DNA of 64,000 nt from assembly GCA_964019335.1 (NCBI GenBank), contig OZ025684.1, forward strand, positions 1-64,000, read 5' to 3'. The DNA is from Diplonema japonicum (lineage: Eukaryota > Euglenozoa > Diplonemea > Diplonemida > Diplonemidae). The position numbers were made by a program, and so were the translations under genes. This document shows positions 56,616-64,000 of the stretch, in pieces; positions within the stretch are counted from its first letter, which is position 1, and each line of letters begins with the position of its first letter. The notes below the pieces were generated by a model. It was not told where the DNA came from, ran no database searches, and saw only the letters and a list, made by a program, of their open reading frames with translations.

Positions 56616-57857
56616 CTATTCCTGGCACGCTGCCACACACCCTTTGACCCTCGTGTTCACCGCAGAGTCACCCCGCCACCTGTCACGCGCAGTGTCATCT
56701 GCCTCACGAATATCTCCGTAGTAAGCGTCCAGGACACGGGTGATGGAACTCAACAGAACATCAATTTCAGAACTGCGGTGCGTGCTACCCTTGGTGATGT
56801 AGTAAGGGTTGACGAAAGGTGTACGCGTGCACCGTGCCACATGTGCCAGCATCTCGCGGTACACCTTCAAACGCGCAACCGAATTGCACCGATGCAAAGA
56901 AGCAGGGTCCAGGAAGGGGTGCGCCAGTAATGTAACATGCGAACCCTTCTTGAGATACGACTTCCACGACATAACCCGTGCATGCAGCTCGTCGTAGAGG
57001 GCGTCGGTGGAACAGAACCCGTCACCAATGTCTGACAGCGATGGTGCCATCACGACCTCAAGCCTGCCGAGGCTCCCCAAGGTGCTGTTCAGTGTTTCTG
57101 GCGGGCCAACGTGCAGTGTGCTTTCCAGCCCCCTGTCGCGAAGCTCTTGGTGGATGTAGGCAGCGTACGCATCGTCCTTGTCCGACACCACCACATACAC
57201 CGCACCGTACAAGGCAGGCCCACGCACGGAGGGCAGCCTGCACAGATCGCCGTGCAGCGCGTCGCCTACAGTCGTGCATCTTAATGATGTCCATTTCTTC
57301 AACAAATCACGTTCTCTGCATTTAAACAGTGGGTTAGGGAGCCACGGGCCTCTTGAGTTGCTGCACAGCATCCACAGGACGGTGAGGTCTGCCTCGTCAG
57401 TGGGCTCGATGATGCCCACTTTCACACATGTTGCAGCAAGGGATATTACCTGACGTATCTCAGGTGAGTTCTGGTGGTTGTGCACTGCCATGGAAGCGTT
57501 GGGTTGTAGAAGGGAGCGGTAGGAAAGGATGCGCTCCTTGACCAGTTTGTACATCCCCGCCATGCCGTGGGGGGAAAGCTCTGCTGATGTGAAGCTTATC
57601 GCAGCGTGGTCCGCGGTTGACATGAGCGCCCTGTCGCTGAGGCCCTGCATCTCGTTCAGAGCGAGATCCTTTGTGGCGTTGCCCAGTGCGACGAATCTCT
57701 TGCCTTTCAAACACTTCATGGGGTCCGCCCCCTGCCGGGCATGCTTCCGTTTGATCACTTTCAAATATGACCCCAGCAGAACAACCCCAGCAGCGGTCGC
57801 CAGAACTATTATCAGGACCAGTTTCTTCATTTTATTAAGCTTCTGGGGCTTTTTCAT
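56616..57857 (-). CDS. Type II membrane (Golgi-like) protein, unknown enzyme
   Basis: 413 residues: a short basic N-terminus, one helix (KLVLIIVLATAAGVVLLGSYL, about 12-32) and a luminal domain, the layout of Golgi glycosyl-, sulfo- or acyltransferases. The segment KCLKGKRFVALGNAT loosely resembles the start of the PC-esterase (Pmr5/Cas1p) fold, where a GDS motif is usual; here it reads GNA, so catalysis in that mode is doubtful. Later segments (VYVVVSDKDDAYAAYIHQELRDRG, APSLSDIGDGFCSTDALYDELH, LLAHPFLDP) could be an alternative catalytic part, but I recognise no family. A second ATG at 57830 is possible. The gene sits between two LINE insertions. Confidence 0.6.
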   Translation of the reverse strand: MKKPQKLNKMKKLVLIIVLATAAGVVLLGSYLKVIKRKHARQGADPMKCLKGKRFVALGNATKDLALNEMQGLSDRALMSTADHAAISFTSAELSPHGMAGMYKLVKERILSYRSLLQPNASMAVHNHQNSPEIRQVISLAATCVKVGIIEPTDEADLTVLWMLCSNSRGPWLPNPLFKCRERDLLKKWTSLRCTTVGDALHGDLCRLPSVRGPALYGAVYVVVSDKDDAYAAYIHQELRDRGLESTLHVGPPETLNSTLGSLGRLEVVMAPSLSDIGDGFCSTDALYDELHARVMSWKSYLKKGSHVTLLAHPFLDPASLHRCNSVARLKVYREMLAHVARCTRTPFVNPYYITKGSTHRSSEIDVLLSSITRVLDAYYGDIREADDTARDRWRGDSAVNTRVKGCVAACQE

Positions 57858-58039
57858 TTTATATGCATTTATTCTTCTTTTCTTTTGTTCTCCCGTCTTT
57901 TCTGTTCTACTATTATCTTTTCTTTTTTTCTCTTTTTATAACAACGGGTAAAAAAAAGGGGGGGAAACACAAGAAGGAAAAGTAAATAAATATATGAGTT
58001 AAAGGAAGTCTTTGTGAGACGCCCCCTTGTTCTCATGCT

Positions 58040-58617
58040 CTACCTGCACCTATCCCCCTTCAGCAGCGGTTTCTCCTTCTTCGGTGGTCGTGCCGGCCTC
58101 CTCCCCAGCTTGGCTACTTTTTCCCTTCTTTCCTTTGCCCATTGCTTCCCCAGCTCCTCCAGGTCGTACTTGGTCTTCGTTGATGCAAAGATTGCTCTTC
58201 TACTCCACCCGATCACCGCCTTCGTCCCTCCGATTGATCGCAGCGTATGTACTCTCTTGCATGGTTCAGCAGGGAAGGCCCTCCTTCCTTTCACCTTCTT
58301 CTGCAGTCTCCCTAGTTCCCATGTGTTCCACACCTTCTTCATCACCGTGTGCAGTCTCCTGGCCTTCTGTCGCACTTCTGCCAACTCCCCTAGCTTCCCT
58401 CCAAGGGATTTCTGGGTCACGTTTTCGAAATCCAGCGCCAGCTCCACCGTCGACACTGCCGTGCTTCTGTTCCCTCCATACCAGCGCAGCTGCTTGAGCC
58501 ATTTCAGCACCGGTTTCGTGTACTCCTTCAGGGTGTTGCCGGTCTGCAGCCTCGCGAACTCCTCCTCTGTTGGTGCTGGGTGTGCCTCCCCCTCCGTGAT
58601 CTCCAGCGTTTGATTGG
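58040..58617 (-). pseudogene. LINE ORF2 C-terminal tail, frame-shifted
   Basis: The C-terminal domain in a different frame from the main ORF2: TLEITEGEAHPAPTEEEF, VELALDFENVTQKSLGGKL, RRAFPAEPCKRVHTLRSIGG and a basic end KEKPLLKGDRCR. The main frame departs from this at THQSNAGDHG near 58617, indicating an indel there. Confidence 0.8.
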
Positions 58618-61600
58618 TGTGTCCGGTAGATCTGCTGCCTCTTTGCCTGCAAGGCTGCGTCGCGTTCCCCCACCACAGCCAGCAGGTAACGCTGGGTCTT
58701 CTCGAGCCTGTCCTTGTCCTCCTTGGCCGCTTCCCTCGGGAGGATGCCATGGAGCCTCATGCACGGTTCTAGGCCTGTTCGTGTCGTGCCTGCATGTGCC
58801 TCCCGTTGCCCTACTTCGACAGCCAGTTCGCACTCCCACAGTGCATGCTCCAGGATGTTGGATACCTGTTGCATCTGACCGCATACGTCGCAGCGTGCCG
58901 TTGCGGGTTCGTCCTGCTGCCTCTGCTCCGCCAGCAGCATGCGCTCCAGCTCCGCGACTTCCCCTTCTCCACCCGCCTCTCTTTCTTCTTCGTCTTCTGA
59001 GTCGTCTCGGGAATCTTCTTCGTCCACCTCCTCCTCCGTCGGTGGGATGTGTGCCACTGCGTCCGTCCGCCATCCCCGTGGGTGGATGTAGAAAACCGCG
59101 CCTGTGATCACCCTGCGTAGGTTCCTTGCTGCGATGGGGTCCGACGACGCCAGCTTCCCCCATAGCTCGTTTGTCTCGACAGCGGCTGCCGTCGCCATTC
59201 CTTTCATGGTGCTCCGTTTTCCCATGATGGCCTCCGCTTCACCACGCCTGAGCTTGTCTCTGATGTAGTGTCGGAACCGCTCCTTCTCCATGGCCATGGT
59301 GTCCTTCAGCTGGTCCCAGGTTGCTTGCACCATGGGTAGCCACCTCTGGTTTCCCACCAGGCCCAGCGCCTTCTTCCCTTCCCGGTACAGCTTTGCGATG
59401 TCGTTGCAGCGTGCCCACAGTTGGTCGTCCTTCCTGCATGCCCTGTACATGAGCATCAGTGCTTTGTAGGCTGCTGTCATCTTCGGGTGGTGTGTGTGCC
59501 CTGGTAGTGTCACGGAGAGTACTGCGCCGGGGCTCCGCGTGCGATACCTCTGGCCCCACAGCGTGTACGTCGTCTCCATCACCAGGAGTTCCATCATCCC
59601 CGTCCTTGGCGGTGAGAAGGGGGCTGCCTTGGCGCCTGTCGTAAAGGTTTTGGTTTTCTTTACGTTTAGCTTCATGCCAACCATTTTGCAGAAGTCCTCC
59701 ACCGCCTCCACCCCCTTCTGCAGTGCTGCCGCGAGTTGTGCCAGAAGGTACGCGTCGTCAGCGTACGACAACGAGCGGACCCCCGTGCCGTCCTCCACCT
59801 GTTTCATCAGCACTGCCAGTAACGCGTTGATGAGTACCACAGATATGGGGCACCCTTGTAGGATTCCATTTGTCGTGTGGAACTCCTCTCCAACGCCCGT
59901 GGCGTACCTGAAACGTCTCCGCATGCCCGCGTACATCCCCTTCAGCGCCCTTAGAATGCCCGTCTCCATGCCCATGTCCTCCACCAGCTCCATCACTAGT
60001 TGCTGCGGTACGCTGTCGAAACACTTCGCAAAGTCAAGTGCCACCCCGACCAGCGGTTTCCCTTCGAGTAGAGATTCCTCGATGTCCAGGGCGAGGTCCA
60101 TTAGCGCGTCCTCTGTCCCGAAGCCTGTGCGGAATCCGTACTGCTTGTCGTGTACCCACTTCTCCTGCCAGAGAAGGATGTCTGCCAGTCGCGTGCATGC
60201 CCAAAGTCTGTACACCGCTGATGTCACCGTGATGGGTCTGTGCTCCAGCGGTCCCGCGTCGTCGCATTTTGGTACGAGTGTGACCAGCGCCGTCTTCACG
60301 GCCTCTGGCCATCTCCCGGTTGCTTCGATCGCTTGGAAGAGCTGAGCCCAGGCGTCCAACACCGACTCTGGTAGTTTGCGTAGCTCCAGCATCCTCCACC
60401 CGTCGATGCCTGCTGCGCTTCTCTTGCTCTTCCTTGCGAGTACCTCTCTCAGCCTCGCTCCCGTGAGCTGCGTCTTCGTCATCTCATGCCGTTGTATAAA
60501 CTTGCCATACTTTGCCTTGAAGGGGGCGAAGGGGGGTTCCGGCTTGTTTTCGTACTTCGAGAAGACGCTCTTCCAGGCTTTGCGCATGACTGCGTCGATC
60601 TTCGCAGTGTCTGCCACTAGTAACTTCCCATCCTTGACTGCCCTGGTCCCATCGCTCTGGCGTTTTCCTCTTGCTACTGTCACCAGCTTGGCCGTTTCTC
60701 TTCCCGATGCCACCTCAGCCAGGTATTCCCGTCTTCGCGTCGTGTTCGACTCGGTCCTCTTCCTCCGTTCTTGCGCTGCCACGGCGTCCTCCATGTCTAG
60801 GGTTGCTGCCAGCATGTCTTCGATGAACGTGGTGTCCTGCGGTATTGGCTCCGTCGGGACTGCTGCTGCTGCTGCTTCTCTGTTCACATTCCTTATTGTG
60901 TTCAGAGTGGTCGTGCTCAGGCTCCCCTCGTCCATTGCCCGTTCCAGTTGCTCTCGTAATGAACGGGTCTTGAGCCTCAGCTTCTCCAGTCGGGCCTGCA
61001 TGATTGTAGCCGCCCCGATCGAGCCTGTTGTTGTCGGTGCACACACATTCTTGTTCTTCGTGCTTATGTGTTTGCCCCTTCCAACGTATGCTGCCCTCCC
61101 TGGCGTCCCTACCGGTTGTCCTATCAGGAGATCTTCTGTGCATCGGGAGAGTGTTTCGAAGGCTTCTGTGATTCGGCCCTCTCGCAAGTGCAGCTGGAAA
61201 TGACACGCTTCAACAGCCTCTGCGCCCTGACCTTCTGCCGGCTCCTCTGCTGCTTCCAGCCCCTTCGGCAGCATGTACCTCTGTACCTGCAGACTGAACC
61301 TATCGAGTTGTAGTCGGACTGTGAGGGTTCTGTGGTCGGTTCCTTTGACTTTGTATGCGCTGCAGTCCGTGATGGCCGGCACCGCCTCTGGGTTTGCCAG
61401 AATCCTGTCTATCCGTGTGGCGCAGTTTTCCCGTACAAACGTTGGTTCTGGTTGCTCGCCCCTTCTCATCTTTGCGCATAGCTCCGCTGCATCAGTCCAG
61501 CCCGTCTGCAGCGCCTTGCACAGTTCTGGAGACCTGTCCTCGTCAGTGTTCAGGTCGCCGACAACGAGTATGGGTACGTTGCCGAGCTCCCTCGTCTTCT

Positions 61601-61820
61601 TCTGCAGGACGTAGTGGAGGAGGGTCTCCCTCTTTGCCGTTTCTTCTCGCCCTGCTCCCGACGGGCAGTAAACCGAGATGATGTGCAGCCATTTGCGCTT
61701 GCCGTCGATCGCGACCTGCGTGTGCAGCCACCTCCGGCTTTGCTCCTCAGGTTGGTCTGAGGTATCCAGTGTTCCTGGTAGTGCGGTCCTGGGTTCTCGG
61801 ATGAGTGTTGCGAGTCCCCC
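58266..61820 (-). CDS. LINE ORF2 main frame: APE endonuclease end, reverse transcriptase, zinc knuckle
   Basis: The open frame runs from about 61820. It includes the endonuclease core GDLNTDEDR (near 61550), GTDHRTLTVRL at the end of the APE fold, then reverse transcriptase motifs LVPKCDDAGPLEHRP, GVALDFAKCFDSVPQQ, NGILQGCPISVVLINALL and LSYADDAYLLAQL. About 60 codons are missing between KKTKTFT and PFSPPRTG relative to the 52-56 kb copy, removing part of the thumb. A knuckle (CDVCGQMQQVSNILEHALWEC) follows. The first in-frame ATG is at 61469, but homology starts earlier, which indicates the upstream frameshift. Confidence 0.85.
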   Translation of the reverse strand, partial: GGLATLIREPRTALPGTLDTSDQPEEQSRRWLHTQVAIDGKRKWLHIISVYCPSGAGREETAKRETLLHYVLQKKTRELGNVPILVVGDLNTDEDRSPELCKALQTGWTDAAELCAKMRRGEQPEPTFVRENCATRIDRILANPEAVPAITDCSAYKVKGTDHRTLTVRLQLDRFSLQVQRYMLPKGLEAAEEPAEGQGAEAVEACHFQLHLREGRITEAFETLSRCTEDLLIGQPVGTPGRAAYVGRGKHISTKNKNVCAPTTTGSIGAATIMQARLEKLRLKTRSLREQLERAMDEGSLSTTTLNTIRNVNREAAAAAVPTEPIPQDTTFIEDMLAATLDMEDAVAAQERRKRTESNTTRRREYLAEVASGRETAKLVTVARGKRQSDGTRAVKDGKLLVADTAKIDAVMRKAWKSVFSKYENKPEPPFAPFKAKYGKFIQRHEMTKTQLTGARLREVLARKSKRSAAGIDGWRMLELRKLPESVLDAWAQLFQAIEATGRWPEAVKTALVTLVPKCDDAGPLEHRPITVTSAVYRLWACTRLADILLWQEKWVHDKQYGFRTGFGTEDALMDLALDIEESLLEGKPLVGVALDFAKCFDSVPQQLVMELVEDMGMETGILRALKGMYAGMRRRFRYATGVGEEFHTTNGILQGCPISVVLINALLAVLMKQVEDGTGVRSLSYADDAYLLAQLAAALQKGVEAVEDFCKMVGMKLNVKKTKTFTTGAKAAPFSPPRTGMMELLVMETTYTLWGQRYRTRSPGAVLSVTLPGHTHHPKMTAAYKALMLMYRACRKDDQLWARCNDIAKLYREGKKALGLVGNQRWLPMVQATWDQLKDTMAMEKERFRHYIRDKLRRGEAEAIMGKRSTMKGMATAAAVETNELWGKLASSDPIAARNLRRVITGAVFYIHPRGWRTDAVAHIPPTEEEVDEEDSRDDSEDEEEREAGGEGEVAELERMLLAEQRQQDEPATARCDVCGQMQQVSNILEHALWECELAVEVGQREAHAGTTRTGLEPCMRLHGILPREAAKEDKDRLEKTQRYLLAVVGERDAALQAKRQQIYRTHQSNAGDHGGGGTPSTNRGGVREAADRQHPEGVHETGAEMAQAAALVWREQKHGSVDGGAGAGFRKRDPEIPWREARGVGRSATEGQETAHGDEEGVEHMGTRETAEEGERKEGLPC

Positions 61821-62055
61821 CCCTCTGCGCTACCCAGTTCGATGCGATGCCCTCGACCTTCCTCCCCGGCTGCGGTGGCCCCCACATCGGCTTCCACTTC
61901 TTCTTCTGTTTCACCTTGCCAAGCTCTCGTTCTATTTCTTGTTGGCCTGCCAGGGTGAGCGCTGTCTCCTGTGTACATATGACGTCCATGTCCAGCTTTG
62001 TGACCTCCTCAAGTTGGTTGCGAAGGGAGGCTACGTTCACCGTCGATATGTTCAT
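61821..62055 (-). pseudogene. LINE ORF2 start: APE endonuclease N-terminus, cut by a frameshift
   Basis: It begins MNISTVNVASLRNQLEEV and continues VICTQETALTLAGQQEIE to NWVAQRGG. A run of eight G residues follows where seven would keep the frame (the sister copy has a non-homopolymer AGGGGAGGA and stays open). Just upstream in the same frame is the 2A-like GIQPNPGP. Confidence 0.8.
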
Positions 62056-62069
62056 GTACGTGGGTGCTG

Positions 62070-62100
62070 GTCCAGGGTTTGGTTGTATTCCCTGAACCGT
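62070..62100 (-). other. 2A-like NPGP motif before the endonuclease
   Basis: In the ORF2 frame the coding strand gives LTVQGIQPNPGP shortly before MNISTVN. The truncated copy has LTAQGIHPNPGP at about 56425-56460. APE-type elements of the CR1/L2 groups are known to carry similar 2A-like sequences (GDIHPNPGP). The acidic residue of the classical DxExNPGP is missing here. Confidence 0.6.
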
Positions 62101-62153
62101 GAGTCTCGCGAAGTCCTCCGCCTCCTCTGACCCCGGTCTGCGCTTCCCCTGCC

Positions 62154-63593
62154 TCAGTTCAGCACCTTTCCGATGCATGCGCAGCACTGCTCCCTCCTGC
62201 ACGTTTCCAGGGTGCACACCGCTGCCTTCCCTCCCTTCAGCAGCGTCTTGCATGAGGCGCACTGCCCCTGGGTGGCCTTGTACGCCTTCGACCACGCATG
62301 GGTGTGCATCTTTTGCTTCTTCTGTGCCTGCGATTGGGGGGAATCCATGCCCTTCCCTTCCGAGGACTTCGTCGGCTGCCTGTAGGATGGCGTGCCGTCC
62401 GTCTCCATCGGTGTCGGGGACCGGGATTCTGGAGGTGTCACGCTCCTTGGCCGTTTCGTGGGGGACGCGGCTGTGTTCTTCTTCGGCGATCCCTGTGCCT
62501 TCCTCCTCCTCGGTGATGGTGAAGCCTCCGGAGGTGTCCCGCTTCTCTGCCTCTTCGTCGGGGATGCTGGAGATGCTGGGTTCGTTGCGATTACCTTCTC
62601 CCTCAGCTCCCTGTGCCTCAGCGCTTGCTTCTTCAGTGTCTCCCTCAGCTTCTTGTTGTCCTCTTGCAGCCCTTTGATGATCTGCTCCAGCTTCTGCATC
62701 TGCTGTTGTATTCCTGTCGGCATCTGCTCTTCCTTTTGCTCTTCCTTTCCCTTCTCCTTCTGCGGTTTGTGCTTCTGTTCCTTCTGCCCCTTCTGCTGTG
62801 CCTTCGGGTCCTTCTTCTGTTGTGCCTTTGGGTCCTGCTTTTGTTGTGCCTTCGGGTCCTGCTTCTGCTGTGCCTTCGGGTCCGCCGCTGCCCAGTACTC
62901 CTCGCCTTTGTCCTTGCCATAGAAGCAGAGGAACTCCGGCTTGGAGTACTTGGTGTCGTTGCTTTCGTTTGGGTCCTTCCGCGTCTCCCCTTTTGCCACC
63001 ACCATCCGCAGCGGTTGGAGTTTCCATGCCTCTGTCAAGGGCATTTGGTTCTCTCCTACTTGGACTTCCCCGAACGGGGGTCGGACAACCGCCTGGATAA
63101 TGGCGAGCTGTTTCCCTTTCTTGGGGATCATCCGGAGCACCTCCGCACCTTCCCACCCCTTCGTGCGGATCACCTCCTGCACCTGCCCTGCTGTTACTCC
63201 GCGCGGTACGCAGTGGAGGTCGTACTTCGTCTTCTTTGCTCCCACTGCTTCCACCAGTAGCCCTGCCTCCCGTGCCCTGCCTGCCGCGTGCGTCCTTGCT
63301 TCCCCTTCCTCCATCACCAGCCCGACCCCCCTCCCGTTGCTGATGATGGCTGCCTCGGGCCCCGCCGCCTTCCGTGCCTCCGACACGCTCCACGTCTTTA
63401 GCCACAACGGTGGCGCGTCCTCCTTCCTCCTCCTTCGTTCTTCGATGTGCATACCGGTACCTTCTGCACCCCCGGCCTGTTTCGCTTTCTTCGCGTCGCT
63501 CGCCGACAGATAGACCAGGAGGTCCATCTTGGTGAGCTTGCCGTCCCACCCCTCGCCCCTCGGGTCTGACAGCCCTCGGGTCCCGATCCCCAT
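62154..63593 (-). CDS. LINE ORF1 protein (coiled coil, zinc finger)
   Basis: About 479 residues from the ATG at 63593. Middle: three to four copies of a DPKAQQK-type octapeptide, then a Lys/Gln/Glu-rich coiled coil (QQQMQKLEQIIKGLQEDNKK). Next are Ser/Pro/Arg-rich repeats (KRQRSGTPPEASPSPRRRK, KRPRSVTPPESRSPTP). The C-terminus is a Cys-rich zinc-binding motif (CASCKTLL, CTLETCRREQCCACIG). This is the usual plan of an ORF1 RNA-binding chaperone. An overlapping frame is also open for about 600 codons and runs into ORF2. Confidence 0.8.
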   Translation of the reverse strand: MGIGTRGLSDPRGEGWDGKLTKMDLLVYLSASDAKKAKQAGGAEGTGMHIEERRRRKEDAPPLWLKTWSVSEARKAAGPEAAIISNGRGVGLVMEEGEARTHAAGRAREAGLLVEAVGAKKTKYDLHCVPRGVTAGQVQEVIRTKGWEGAEVLRMIPKKGKQLAIIQAVVRPPFGEVQVGENQMPLTEAWKLQPLRMVVAKGETRKDPNESNDTKYSKPEFLCFYGKDKGEEYWAAADPKAQQKQDPKAQQKQDPKAQQKKDPKAQQKGQKEQKHKPQKEKGKEEQKEEQMPTGIQQQMQKLEQIIKGLQEDNKKLRETLKKQALRHRELREKVIATNPASPASPTKRQRSGTPPEASPSPRRRKAQGSPKKNTAASPTKRPRSVTPPESRSPTPMETDGTPSYRQPTKSSEGKGMDSPQSQAQKKQKMHTHAWSKAYKATQGQCASCKTLLKGGKAAVCTLETCRREQCCACIGKVLN

Positions 63594-63605
63594 GGATCCG
63601 AGCAC

Positions 63606-64000
63606 CTTCTTCGTGTGCTCTCTCTTTGGTTTAATTCCAACCCAATATCCAGCCCCTATTAAATAAAAGAAATAATATGGTAACTTTTGCTTCTTGCTCG
63701 AGTAAGGAGGGAAAAAAGCAAAAAAGGAAAAAAAAGAAAAAAAAAGAAAAAAAAAAAAAAACTTGCAGAAGTAAATCCTTACTCGGACACAACACTATTC
63801 GGAACCCAATAACTGTTCCTACCTAATTCTGCTTTTTGCCAACACCTCAGAAGATTATGACATCGGCGCGGGGACCTAAAAGAAGGTACAAAATAGGTCA
63901 AAGAAAACGGACTCATGAGGATTCGAACATAAAAGAATAAAAAATAAAAGAGGAACGTGGCTGCTTGCCGTGATGAGACGGACGGCAGCTGCAGATATAA
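63606..64000. other. AT-rich flank of the LINE
   Basis: About 395 bp with A-rich runs at 63717-63763 and no ORF or RNA gene I can support. A GATTCGAAC sequence near 63921 resembles a tRNA T-loop, but no stem can be formed around it. Confidence 0.5.

Larger units (their letters stand above)
57983..63605 (-). mobile_element. Near full-length APE-type LINE
   Basis: The most complete copy of the family: ORF1 (63593-62154), a 2A-like motif near 62075-62100, an APE endonuclease (62055 to about 61300), reverse transcriptase and zinc knuckle to 58040, and a 3' terminus GAGACGCCCCC...GAGTTAAA followed by a TATAT/A-rich tail at about 57983-57998. ORF2 is broken by a G-tract frameshift near 61820, an internal deletion in the thumb near 59640 and a frameshift near 58617. 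The left-hand end beyond 63605 is A-rich; I see no clear target-site duplication. Confidence 0.9.

Overview
The window is nuclear DNA from a microbial eukaryote that I cannot name. Evidence: full-length ABCA and ABCB transporters, class III nucleotide cyclase, cytochrome b5 and globin domains, non-LTR retrotransposons, and AT-rich intergenic DNA full of homopolymer runs. All supported genes and all retrotransposons lie on the minus strand for 64 kb. Most ORFs are uninterrupted, but two genes appear to contain ultrashort introns (34 and 32 nt, both starting GTATGC). Nearly every start codon I checked has a pyrimidine-rich stretch ending in CAG or TAG shortly upstream on the coding strand, and two genes are separated by only 86 nt. 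One-strand gene arrays, rare cis-introns and a polypyrimidine-AG upstream of each ATG fit spliced-leader trans-splicing, as in Euglenozoa or the dinoflagellate/perkinsid lineage. The cyclase domain looks trypanosomatid-like. The lineage is inference only.

Region 1 (1-8340) looks like a repeat or subtelomere-like island. It starts with an 870-bp array of TTTGCGGG units. Next is a restriction-like-endonuclease (RLE) type non-LTR retrotransposon with an AlkB-like dioxygenase, an OTU protease, zinc fingers, a reverse transcriptase and an RLE domain. Then comes an 830-bp CA-rich minisatellite, with scraps of the TTTGCGGG repeat on its right side. The retrotransposon's 3' end runs straight into the array without a poly(A) tail.

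Region 2 (9.4-28.7 kb) is a host gene array: an ABCB6/HMT1-like half transporter; a ubiquitin-like/BspA-LRR protein; a ubiquitin-like/ankyrin protein; a secreted granulin-like Cys-rich protein; a decayed LINE fragment; the gene of greatest interest (cyclase, degenerate cyclase, cytochrome b5, globin, FAD/NAD reductase); an AVT/SLC38-like amino acid transporter; and a seven-helix membrane protein with a mucin-like stalk.

Region 3 (29.8-47.5 kb) is a tandem array of three full-length ABCA transporters. Both ATPase domains appear identical at the nucleotide level in the three copies. Divergence is confined to short blocks in the membrane and extracellular parts, pointing to mosaic gene conversion.

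Region 4 (47.6-64 kb) holds a small RIIa/DPY-30-like protein with a 32-nt intron, a four-helix membrane protein, a GH125 mannosidase, a SLATT-like two-helix protein and a Golgi-type membrane protein of unknown function. These are interleaved with copies of one APE-type LINE family: a nearly full-length frameshifted copy, a 5'-truncated copy and, at 41 kb, a short 3' stub. The LINE copies share a 3' terminus ending in a TA-rich tail and carry a 2A-like NPGP motif just before the endonuclease.

The best candidate for an undescribed system is the 18955-22504 gene. Removing the 34-nt intron restores the end of the globin H helix and joins the globin to a ferredoxin-reductase-like module. The product would be a self-reducing haem protein tethered to an adenylyl-cyclase domain, probably coupling oxygen or nitric oxide chemistry to cyclic nucleotide signalling.
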